DNA of 64,000 nt, taken from contig NZ_LT615367.1 in assembly GCF_900095885.1 (NCBI RefSeq), positions 992,001 to 1,056,000 on the forward strand. Reading direction: 5' to 3'. The stretch comes from Dickeya aquatica. Lineage in GTDB: Bacteria; Pseudomonadota; Gammaproteobacteria; Enterobacterales; Enterobacteriaceae. Under the pieces are notes generated by a model. That model was not told the origin of the DNA. It saw only the letters and a program-made list of their open reading frames with translations, and searched no databases. Positions 50,099 through 59,339 of the stretch are shown in pieces (the stretch's first letter is position 1; each line of letters starts with the position of its first letter). The translations under genes and the position numbers were made by a program.

Positions 50099-51037
50099 AT
50101 GGCCAATATGTTCGCCCTGATTCTGGCACTGGCAACGCTGGTGACAGGTTTAGTCTGGTGTCTGGAGCGCTTTAAGTGGGCTCCGGCCCGGCGTGCTAAA
50201 GCCGCTGCTGGCGGTGCGGGTGAAAAGAACCTAAAACAGCCTGGCTGGGTTGAGACTGTCGCGTCCGTATTTCCGGTGCTGGCATTGGTGTTTGTGGTGC
50301 GTTCTTTTATTTTTGAACCGTTTCAGATTCCATCAGGTTCGATGATGCCGACATTGCTGATAGGCGACTTTATTCTGGTGGAAAAGTTTGCCTACGGTAT
50401 TAAGGATCCAATAACGCAGACCACCTTGATTGAAACAGGTCATCCTCAGCGTGGCGATATTGTGGTGTTCAAATATCCCGAAAACCCGCGTCTTGATTAC
50501 ATTAAGCGTGCCGTTGGTTTGCCTGGGGATCGCGTCAGCTACGATCCGATAGCCAAACAGGTCACTATTCAGCCAGGCTGTGGGGATAAGCCGAGCTGTA
50601 GCAGCGCAGTGCCGGTTACCTACAGCAATGTGGAGCCGAGTGACTTTGTGCAGACATTCAGCGGTACCGGGCGTGAGATGACCAGCGGTTTTTACCCGAT
50701 CCCGGTGGGTCAAAAAAGTGAAGGCATTCGTATGGCGATCCGTAAAGAATCGCTGGGCGAGGTGACACACAATATTCTCTCCGTGCCAGGTGCTCAGGAT
50801 CAATTAGGACTCTATTATCAGCAGGCTCGTCAGCCGCTGGGGAGCTGGGTTGTCCCTGCGGGCCATTATTTTATGATGGGTGATAACCGTGACAACAGTG
50901 CAGACAGCCGCTATTGGGGGTTTGTGCCAGAGCGTAATCTGGTGGGTAAAGCGACGGCTATCTGGATGAGTTTTGAAAAACAGGAAGGCGAGTGGCCAAC
51001 CGGTGTTCGTTTAAGCCGAATTGGCGGTATTCATTAA
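50099..51037 (+). CDS. lepB: Signal peptidase I LepB
   Basis: Removes signal peptides from exported proteins. The 312-residue protein has two N-terminal membrane helices (FALILALATLVTGLVW, VFPVLALVFVVRSFIF). The catalytic Ser is in IPSGSMMPTLLIGDF and the catalytic Lys in DYIKRAVGLPGDRV; box E is MMGDNRDNSADSRYWGFV. It is about 12 residues shorter than E. coli LepB. It works on the inner membrane's outer face. Confidence 0.97.
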   Translation: MANMFALILALATLVTGLVWCLERFKWAPARRAKAAAGGAGEKNLKQPGWVETVASVFPVLALVFVVRSFIFEPFQIPSGSMMPTLLIGDFILVEKFAYGIKDPITQTTLIETGHPQRGDIVVFKYPENPRLDYIKRAVGLPGDRVSYDPIAKQVTIQPGCGDKPSCSSAVPVTYSNVEPSDFVQTFSGTGREMTSGFYPIPVGQKSEGIRMAIRKESLGEVTHNILSVPGAQDQLGLYYQQARQPLGSWVVPAGHYFMMGDNRDNSADSRYWGFVPERNLVGKATAIWMSFEKQEGEWPTGVRLSRIGGIH

Positions 51038-51214
51038 TCGAATGTAAATAAACTCGCAGCAAATTTGCGACTTCCGTTGTAGAATATTTCTGAATAATAA
51101 ATGCAGGCTCCCGGGCGGGAGCCACTGCAAACGAAACAGTTTTGACTTTTTGGTGGCAAGGCAGGGCTGTTCCGTATGCTGTTGTTTGAAAAGGCATTAT
51201 AGAGCTATTGGTAG

Positions 51215-52800
<1,586 letters not shown>

Positions 52801-52811
52801 GGTCTGCGCCG

Positions 52812-53549
52812 ATGGAAGGCTGGCAGCGTGCGTTTGTCTTACATGGGCGACCTTACAGCGAAACCAGCCTGCTGCTGGATCTGTTTTCTGAAAATGAAGG
52901 CCGCATCCGGGTGCTGGCAAAAGGCGCAAGGGCTCGGCGCTCTAGCCTTAAGGGGAGTCTCCAGCCGTTCACGCCACTTCTGGTGCGTTGGGGTGGGCGA
53001 GGTGACGTTAAAACCCTGCGCAATGCCGAACCGGTTTCTCTGGCATTACCGCTCTATGGCCCGCTGTTATACAGCGGGTTATATGTGAATGAGTTGCTGA
53101 TGCGGGTGCTGGAGCTGGAAACCAACTATTCTGCGCTGTTTTTTGATTATCTTTATTGTTTGCAACATCTGGCGGCTGCGAGCGGTTCGCCAGAACCCGC
53201 TCTGCGCCGTTTTGAGCTCGCGTTGCTGGAACATCTCGGGTATGGCGTGGATTTTTTGCACTGTGCCGGGAGCGGAGAGCCTGTTGCTGACACCATGACG
53301 TATCGTTACCGGGAAGAAAAAGGGTTTATTGCCAGCCTGGTGGTGGATAATAGTAGTTTTACCGGGCGAGAGTTACAGGCACTGGCCGCAAGAGAGTTTC
53401 CTGATGCAGTGACACTGCGTGCCGCCAAACGTTTCACCCGTATCGCATTGAAACCCTATCTTGGTGGGAAACCATTAAAAAGCCGCGAGCTATTTCGTCA
53501 AGGCTTGCCCGTTTTGTCTAAGGTGGTTCCCGGCAAAATAACGCGGTAA
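52812..53549 (+). CDS. recO: DNA repair protein RecO
   Basis: Loads RecA with RecR and anneals SSB-coated DNA in gap repair. The 245-residue protein has the N-terminal OB fold ([25 protein letters not shown] in consecutive parts, [15 protein letters not shown]) and the helical C-terminal domain ([18 protein letters not shown]). It is third in the rnc-era-recO operon and followed by pdxJ after 72 bases. Confidence 0.96.
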   Translation: MEGWQRAFVLHGRPYSETSLLLDLFSENEGRIRVLAKGARARRSSLKGSLQPFTPLLVRWGGRGDVKTLRNAEPVSLALPLYGPLLYSGLYVNELLMRVLELETNYSALFFDYLYCLQHLAAASGSPEPALRRFELALLEHLGYGVDFLHCAGSGEPVADTMTYRYREEKGFIASLVVDNSSFTGRELQALAAREFPDAVTLRAAKRFTRIALKPYLGGKPLKSRELFRQGLPVLSKVVPGKITR

Positions 53550-53621
53550 TGTGAGGCGCTAACGTATGCTGACAGACGGTGTAGCCCGTGTTGGTCAGTG
53601 ATGGATGAGAGAGTGAGGGTT

Positions 53622-54353
53622 ATGGCTGAATTGTTGTTAGGTGTAAATATTGATCACATCGCCACCTTGCGTAATGCGCGTGGCACGGCGTACCCCGATC
53701 CGGTTCAGGCCGCTTTTGTCGCTGAACAGGCGGGCGCAGACGGTATTACCGTGCATTTGCGTGAAGATCGCCGCCATATTACCGATCGCGATGTCCAACT
53801 GTTGCGGCAAACCATTCAAACCCGCATGAATCTTGAAATGGCCGTGACAGAGGAAATGCTGGCGATTGCCTGTGATCTCAGACCACATTTTTGTTGCCTG
53901 GTGCCAGAGAAACGCCAGGAGGTGACGACCGAAGGCGGGTTGGATGTCGCCGGGCAAATTGAGCGCATTAGTGCTGCGGTGGCTCGGTTAAATGACGCGG
54001 GGATTCTGGTTTCACTGTTTATCGATGCTGACCGGGCGCAGATTGATGCCGCTATTGCGAGTAACGCACCTTATATCGAGATTCATACCGGTGCGTATGC
54101 CGATGCACCGAATGAGATAGTGCGCCAGCAGGAATTTGAGCGTATCCGTGATGCCGCGCGTTATGCGTCAGAACGCGGGCTGAAAGTGAATGCTGGTCAT
54201 GGGCTGACGTACCATAATGTGCAGCCCATTGCGGCATTACCAGAAATGCACGAGTTAAATATTGGTCACGCTATTATTGGGCGTGCGGTCATGAGTGGCT
54301 TGGCTCCCGCTGTTGCCGAGATGAAAACGCTGATGCGGGAAGCTCGTCGCTGA
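53622..54353 (+). CDS. pdxJ: Pyridoxine 5'-phosphate synthase PdxJ
   Basis: Closes the pyridoxine ring from 1-deoxyxylulose-5-phosphate and aminoacetone phosphate. ATG 53622 ([18 protein letters not shown]) gives 243 residues, the E. coli length; an upstream in-frame ATG at 53598 is not supported by homology. Motifs include [16 protein letters not shown] with catalytic residues and [15 protein letters not shown] for phosphate binding. The last base is shared with the first base of acpS (TGATG), so translation is coupled. PLP supplies HemL and MetY in this window. Confidence 0.97.
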   Translation: MAELLLGVNIDHIATLRNARGTAYPDPVQAAFVAEQAGADGITVHLREDRRHITDRDVQLLRQTIQTRMNLEMAVTEEMLAIACDLRPHFCCLVPEKRQEVTTEGGLDVAGQIERISAAVARLNDAGILVSLFIDADRAQIDAAIASNAPYIEIHTGAYADAPNEIVRQQEFERIRDAARYASERGLKVNAGHGLTYHNVQPIAALPEMHELNIGHAIIGRAVMSGLAPAVAEMKTLMREARR

Positions 54354-54733
54354 TGGCGATTGTGGGGCTCGGTACGGATATTGTTGAGATTTCCCGCATA
54401 GAGGCGATTGTCAGTCGTTCTGGCGATCGCCTTGCCCGGCGTGTATTAAGTGAACAAGAGTGGCTGCAATATCAGGCGCATACTCAGCCTGTCCGCTTTC
54501 TGGCCAAGCGGTTTGCCGTAAAGGAAGCGGCGGCAAAAGCGCTCGGTACTGGCATTCGTCATGGCCTGGCGTTTGCGCAGTTTGAAGTGGTCAATGATGC
54601 GCTGGGTAAACCTGGCCTGCGTTTGCTTGCTCGTGCCGCAGAACTTGCCGAGTCGATGGGAGCACGGCATATCCATGTATCATTGGCAGACGAGCGGCAT
54701 TATGCCTGCGCTACGGTCATTATCGAGCGTTGA
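54353..54733 (+). CDS. acpS: Holo-acyl carrier protein synthase AcpS
   Basis: Transfers 4'-phosphopantetheine from CoA to acyl carrier protein. The 126-residue protein has the family motifs [14 protein letters not shown] (metal-binding Asp) and [18 protein letters not shown] (Glu and CoA-binding residues). The phosphopantetheine ultimately derives from the panBCD operon of this same window. It ends the operon; yfhL converges on it. Confidence 0.97.
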   Translation: MAIVGLGTDIVEISRIEAIVSRSGDRLARRVLSEQEWLQYQAHTQPVRFLAKRFAVKEAAAKALGTGIRHGLAFAQFEVVNDALGKPGLRLLARAAELAESMGARHIHVSLADERHYACATVIIER

Positions 54734-54785
54734 GAAGACGAGGCCTCGGCGCGGTGGGTCGATGACGAACGAATCAACATTATAG

Positions 54786-55046
54786 TCAGAGTTGGTTAGC
54801 GTGATGCAGCAGGACAAATTTTTCCCATAACTGATCCTGACTTTCCTGATAGGCTGGATCGCCAAGAATCGTGTTGTCGATAGGGCATACTTTCTGGCAG
54901 GTGGGAATATCGTAGTGGCCTACGCATTCGGTACAACGGTTTGGGTCTATCTCATAGATTTCAGCACCCATAGAGATAGCTTGATTCGGGCATTCCGGCT
55001 CACACATATCGCAGTTAATGCATTTTGCGGTAATCAGTAGCGCCAT
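54786..55046 (-). CDS. yfhL: YfhL-type 2[4Fe-4S] ferredoxin
   Basis: Small electron carrier of 86 residues. ATG 55046 (MALLITAKCINCDMCEP) is chosen by homology. Two cluster-binding sets are visible: CINCDMCEPECP and CTECVGHYDIPTCQKVCP; the second has the longer insertion between Cys residues typical of Alvin-like ferredoxins such as YfhL. It converges with acpS, as in E. coli. The 348 bases to the next gene are AT-rich and hold the yfhL promoter and an operator-like inverted repeat. Confidence 0.95.
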   Translation of the reverse strand: MALLITAKCINCDMCEPECPNQAISMGAEIYEIDPNRCTECVGHYDIPTCQKVCPIDNTILGDPAYQESQDQLWEKFVLLHHANQL

Positions 55047-55291
55047 GTTTTCTTTCCTTTCATAAACCAGCCGCTGATTATACCCTTCTCTGGTCGGCTT
55101 ACACAGACCCGGTAATAAATGAGCAACGCTCACCGAGAAAAGCCTAAAAAAAGAGTCTATTCTTTTGATTGAGAGACTATACGACAGGGTTATTAATCAC
55201 TATTATGCGATTGTAGTGCATAATTTTTCATAGTTTTTTGATATAAAAAAACAAAATTTCTCATGCAATGTATCCGTCATATTCGCTTTGT

Positions 55292-55311
55292 ACTGTAACT
55301 CGCATTACAGT
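55292..55311. promoter_or_regulatory. Operator-like inverted repeat upstream of the EAL gene
   Basis: ACTGTAA and TTACAGT form perfect 7-base arms around a 6-base spacer, 84 bases before the EAL gene. A possible -10 (TATACT, 55366-55371) follows. The distance between CTGT and ACAG is 10 bases, not the 8 of a LexA box, so the binding protein is unknown. Confidence 0.5.
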
Positions 55312-55394
55312 TAACCTGAGTGCGGTTTGTCTGAGGTGAAGCGATAAACTCATATGTGCATGTGGTATACTTTTACGCGTAAGCATCTCCTTTA

Positions 55395-56186
55395 ATGGCG
55401 GGACATACAGTGCAGCAAAACAGTCATATTAATCAGCCCGGCTCTGAAGCCCCCTTCACTCAGGAGGTCCAGTTAACGGATGTTGATTATTGGCATAGCT
55501 GTCACCGACGTTACAGATTTCAGCCCATTTACCGCACGTCGGGTCGGCTAATGGGCATTGAATTGTTGACCGCTGTTTTTCATCCATCTGCGCCACAAAA
55601 GTTTCTTTCCCCTGAAATATATTTCACCCACCTTAATGTCGATGAGCGTTTAAACATAGTGATTGAGCAACTGCGTTTGTTGCGTCAATGGCATGAGCGC
55701 TTTGTGCGCGATGGTTTGAGAGCATCGGTAAATATCGATGGTGTCACATTGCTGGCATTGCAGGAAAACCGTGAAGCCAAGAAGTTACTTTCAGGTATGC
55801 CGTGGTTGCGCTTCGAATTGGTTGAAAGTCTGGCCAGCCTTCCTAATGATACGCTGTCAATGCTGCCGGAAGCCAGTCAGCTTTGGCTGGATGATTTTGG
55901 TTGCGGAGTGGCTAATTTTTCATCGCTGCCCCTGGCAAAGTATGATTGCATCAAGATTGCGCGTGAACTTTTTATTATGCTGCTGGAGAGCCATCAGGGA
56001 AGGCAACTTTTTCCCTCACTGGTGACACTGCTGTCGACATATTGCAATGATGTTGTGATTGAAGGGGTCGAGACACAAGAGGAGTGGGATGTTGTCCGGC
56101 AATCTCATGCCTCTGCGGCTCAAGGGTATTTCCTGTCACGTCCCCAGCCATTTGAAAACCTTGATGCCCTGCGCTCAGAGCTTTAA
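55395..56186 (+). CDS. EAL-domain protein, cyclic-di-GMP phosphodiesterase-like
   Basis: A stand-alone EAL-domain protein of 263 residues with no membrane segment. The signature is ELL (residues 56-58). Most catalytic and metal positions survive: Glu56, Asn113 (SVNIDG), Glu141 (FELVES), Asp166-Asp167 (LWLDDFGCG), Lys187, Glu223 (VIEGVET) and Gln243 (AQGYFLSRP). The usual KID is KIA, with Ala189 replacing the metal-binding Asp, and loop 6 reads GVANFSSL rather than GTGYSSL. It may be a weak phosphodiesterase or a c-di-GMP binding regulator. The ribosome site is weak. It lies in the same accessory block as a diguanylate cyclase. Confidence 0.85.
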   Translation: MAGHTVQQNSHINQPGSEAPFTQEVQLTDVDYWHSCHRRYRFQPIYRTSGRLMGIELLTAVFHPSAPQKFLSPEIYFTHLNVDERLNIVIEQLRLLRQWHERFVRDGLRASVNIDGVTLLALQENREAKKLLSGMPWLRFELVESLASLPNDTLSMLPEASQLWLDDFGCGVANFSSLPLAKYDCIKIARELFIMLLESHQGRQLFPSLVTLLSTYCNDVVIEGVETQEEWDVVRQSHASAAQGYFLSRPQPFENLDALRSEL

Positions 56187-56952
56187 TTCGTTCTCTCGCC
56201 TCGCGATGCAGCCAGATCTCAGGCGATCAGCCTTTTTATGCACCGCTGTTTCTTTTCATGTCTTCAGATGGCATAAAATAAAATTCATATTTCAGCCACA
56301 TACGATATAAAATAAATGATTAGCGCGCTAATGTTGTACTTTTCATTTTTTATACCTTGTTTTTTATATAAATATAGTGTTTTATGTGGCAAAGACAGCG
56401 TTTTTCTAACGCCATTACTCAGTTACGTGCCTGAAAAATAGCCAGCCATAAGGAAAGTAGATATTAGCATTTTTGTATTTTAATTATCTGATTTGTAAGG
56501 ATAAAAAAAATAATGTTCGCTACTAACGATCAAAAAGCAGCAGGTGATAGTTATTTTTGATTAAAATAGTGGGACTTATCGGTATAATTGATTTGCTTAC
56601 AAAAAATTGATAGTCAAAATACAGCGCTACGAAATCTGTAAAGAGCTGTATCAAAATATTAGCCAGGCTTATGTCTATAACTATCATTAATATAATTGAT
56701 TAAGCTAATTCTCTTGAATCTATTATTCAGGTCTGCACACGGCGATATAATGGAGGCTTTATGCTGTCGTTCTCATGGTTATGAACCTGTCCCGCAGCAG
56801 AGCTGGATAGTTCTTTCATTCATCCTTCCTACTCTCCGGAAATGCGCCAACCCTAAAAACCCATATGCGGGGAGTTATTACCGGGAATTTTTCGTCTTCA
56901 GTGATGCGATTTGTACGATCAGGACCGCTCTGGGCCTGAGGAGAGTGTTATT
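56187..56952. other. AT-rich gene-free gap between the EAL and GGDEF genes
   Basis: 766 bases without a coding region I can support. The sequence is much richer in A and T than its neighbours and has a perfect palindrome ATTAGCGCGCTAAT at 56319-56332. The short open frames here have no recognisable family, no good ribosome site and poor codon use. It presumably contains the promoter of the GGDEF gene and could be a target of H-NS. Confidence 0.6.
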
Positions 56953-58470
56953 GTGTATGAAATTATAATAACCCTATTAATAGTACTCTTGGGGATTTCG
57001 TCTGCAAGGACTCGCAAATTTCAGGAAAAAGCTAACGCAGAGCAAAAAAAGCAGGACTTCCTGAACATGGTGTTTTTCGCCGCTGAATACAGCCCTTCAT
57101 CCATTATGATCGCTAATGAAAGCAGCGAAATTGTGTACGTAAACCGGCAGTTCACAGTGATGTCAGGCTATGAACCCGAAGAGGTGATAGGGCGCAAGAC
57201 AAATATATTAAGTTCTGGAATGACCAATGCGAGCGTGTATGAAGAGTTGTGGAGCACGCTCAATAAAGGTGAAATCTGGAACGGTGAGTTTATTAACCGT
57301 AAAAAAAATGGGCAGTTGTATTGGGAAAAAGCCAGCATTGTCAAAATCTATAATAAAGCCAGCGATGCGGTTCAGTACGTCAGCATCAAAATGGACATTA
57401 CTGAGCGTAAAACCCAGGAGCATCATGACAACTCTTACAACCGTGCTTTGGAACTCCTATCCAGTGGCGCTCCGCTGAAAGATATTCTGGATGCGATAAT
57501 TTTTAGCGTTGAGGAGAAAAATCCCGGCCGGATAGTGTGCTCAGTGTTGCTGGTAGATAAAGAGAAACGTTGCCTGACTCTCGGTTCTGCGCCAAGTCTG
57601 CCCGGTTTTTACAAAAATGCTATCCACAACGTCAAAATTGCCGATGGTGCGGCCTCATTTGGTACCGCAGCGTACAGTGGTAAGCGTGTTATTGCTGAAG
57701 ATATCTCCACGCATCCGCACTGGACACTCTATAAAGGTCTGGCGTTGTATGCCGGGCTGCGTTCTTGTTGGTCTGAGCCTATTTTTGGTCAGAACAAAGA
57801 GATTCTTGGCGTGTTGAGCGTTTACCACCGTAAGGTTTATTCACCGACTGAAGATGAAATTGCGTCAATCGAAAAATCGGCGCAGTTGGTTTCAGTTGCG
57901 ATCGAGCGCTATCGTGCAATTGATATGCTGCGCCGCAGTGAAGAGCACTATCGTCAACTGGCGCATTACGACTCGTTGACCTCGCTGGCGAACGGCCTGA
58001 CATTTGCCGAACAAATGGAGCAGGCTATCCAGCTTTCACGGCAGACTGGCAGAAAGATTGCGCTGATGTTCCTTGATCTGGATAAATTTAAACAAATCAA
58101 TGATACCTTCGGCCATGCCACAGGGGATTTATTATTAAAAGAAGCGGCGGCGCGCATGCGTGGCGCGGTGCGTGAGACCGATACCGTATACCGACGCAGT
58201 GGCGATGAGTTCATTATCCTGCTTCAGGGAATTAAAGAGGTGGAGAACACGTTATATGTGGCAGACAAAATTCATCATGCGTTAAATGAGTCGTTTTATA
58301 TTGAAGGTAAAAAGCTCGATATCTCATGTAGTATTGGTATTGCGCTGTATCCTGAGCACGGCACCGATTCGCTCACTCTGGCCATCAATGCGGATGCAGC
58401 GATGTACCAGGCGAAAGCACTGGGACGCAGCCAGACCCAGATTTACCATGATTTGAACACACATCAGTAG
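56953..58470 (+). CDS. Membrane-anchored PAS-GAF-GGDEF diguanylate cyclase
   Basis: Predicted to make cyclic-di-GMP. GTG 56953 is preferred because GAGGAGAG lies 7-12 bases upstream and the product then begins directly with one membrane helix (YEIIITLLIVLLGIS); TTG 56911 is an alternative. Of 505 residues, about 40-150 form a PAS domain (SSIMIANESSEIVYVNRQF, GYEPEEVIGRKTN, MDITERK), about 160-320 a GAF domain, and about 330-500 the GGDEF domain (FLDLDKFKQINDTFGHATGD). The signature is SGDEF, a variant found in active enzymes. An RxxD inhibitory site (RETD) sits five residues before it. The PAS and GAF domains suggest response to a small ligand or redox signal. Confidence 0.9.
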   Translation: MYEIIITLLIVLLGISSARTRKFQEKANAEQKKQDFLNMVFFAAEYSPSSIMIANESSEIVYVNRQFTVMSGYEPEEVIGRKTNILSSGMTNASVYEELWSTLNKGEIWNGEFINRKKNGQLYWEKASIVKIYNKASDAVQYVSIKMDITERKTQEHHDNSYNRALELLSSGAPLKDILDAIIFSVEEKNPGRIVCSVLLVDKEKRCLTLGSAPSLPGFYKNAIHNVKIADGAASFGTAAYSGKRVIAEDISTHPHWTLYKGLALYAGLRSCWSEPIFGQNKEILGVLSVYHRKVYSPTEDEIASIEKSAQLVSVAIERYRAIDMLRRSEEHYRQLAHYDSLTSLANGLTFAEQMEQAIQLSRQTGRKIALMFLDLDKFKQINDTFGHATGDLLLKEAAARMRGAVRETDTVYRRSGDEFIILLQGIKEVENTLYVADKIHHALNESFYIEGKKLDISCSIGIALYPEHGTDSLTLAINADAAMYQAKALGRSQTQIYHDLNTHQ

Positions 58471-58499
58471 CGTAGTCAGCGGCTCATCAGGGTCAATGA

Positions 58500-59339
58500 C
58501 TACCTTTCCCGTAACGCTTCTTTTTGCACCTGTTTGATAGGTTTAAACACGTAACTGAGTAGTGTTTTTCTTCCGCTGATAATATCAATGTTGGCGGTCA
58601 TGCCCGGTAGAATCAGTAACGGTTTATCGATATTTCCCAGGTAATTTTTTTCTGCATGCAGTCTGACAAGATAAAAATTATCGCCTGACTGGCCAGTCAT
58701 CATCTCTGTATGAATCAAATCAACGAAGGCTTTCAGGCCACCGTAAGTGGTGTAGTCATAAGCGGTAAAAGTGACCGTTGCATTCTGGCCGGGGCGCAAA
58801 AAAGCGATATCTTGTGGGCGCACATATGCTTCAATTTGCAATTTGTCATCCAGTGGTGTGATTTCAGCCAGCGTCTGGCCACGCTGAATCCGGCCCGCTG
58901 TGCTGTTGACCAAAATACGACTGATGATGCCTTTGATAGGAGACATCACCAGAAATAGCTGATCCGTTCTATTCTGACTTGTGCCGGAAAGCGCTTGCTG
59001 ATTGTGTTCAAGGCGCATCAGCGGATCACCGATATTCACGATTTGCCCTTCGTGTACATACATATCACTCAGCTCGCCGCTTTGTGATGCCTGTACGCTG
59101 TAACGCTGCAATTGATAAACGGTTTTTCCCTGAGCACGAACCACTTCATCGATATTGATAAACGCAGACCAGCTTATCAAAAATACAACAAAAGCCAGCA
59201 TCACCCACACCGAAAGCCGGATAAGGTAGGGCGTGTCTTCCCGCTGGTTCTTTATGACATCCGGTAAGTCGTCAACACATCGGCTTTGGCGGCCGGAAAA
59301 ATAGATGCAGAGTTTGTGAAAAACATTAGTGCGACGCAT
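58500..59339 (-). CDS. LapC/HlyD-type secretion adaptor lacking the alpha-hairpin
   Basis: Periplasmic adaptor of a type I secretion system, 279 residues. A membrane helix (LSVWVMLAFVVFLISWSAF, residues 42-60) is followed by the first half of the lipoyl domain (GELSDMYVHEGQIVNIGDPLMRL). The second half (VMSPIKGIISRILVNSTAG) comes only about 21 residues later, where LapC/HlyD proteins have a coiled-coil of 100 residues or more that reaches the outer-membrane channel. The C-terminal part (RPQDIAFLRPGQNATVTFTAYD, KNYLGN, LPGMTANIDIISGRKT, ALRER) is otherwise well conserved. The frame is intact, so the change is an in-frame deletion, not a frameshift. It overlaps the ABC gene by 14 bases. Confidence 0.85.
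   Translation of the reverse strand: MRRTNVFHKLCIYFSGRQSRCVDDLPDVIKNQREDTPYLIRLSVWVMLAFVVFLISWSAFINIDEVVRAQGKTVYQLQRYSVQASQSGELSDMYVHEGQIVNIGDPLMRLEHNQQALSGTSQNRTDQLFLVMSPIKGIISRILVNSTAGRIQRGQTLAEITPLDDKLQIEAYVRPQDIAFLRPGQNATVTFTAYDYTTYGGLKAFVDLIHTEMMTGQSGDNFYLVRLHAEKNYLGNIDKPLLILPGMTANIDIISGRKTLLSYVFKPIKQVQKEALRER

Noticed and set aside
55292..55311. LexA (SOS) box
   Set aside because: CTGT and ACAG are separated by 10 bases instead of 8, so it does not fit the LexA consensus.
56513..56560. Possible 15-residue peptide starting MFATNDQ after an AAGGA site
   Set aside because: Too short and no independent support; AT-rich sequence yields such frames by chance.
56696..56968. 90-codon open frame before the GGDEF gene
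   Set aside because: No recognisable domain, unusual composition, no good ribosome site, and it overlaps the start of the cyclase gene.
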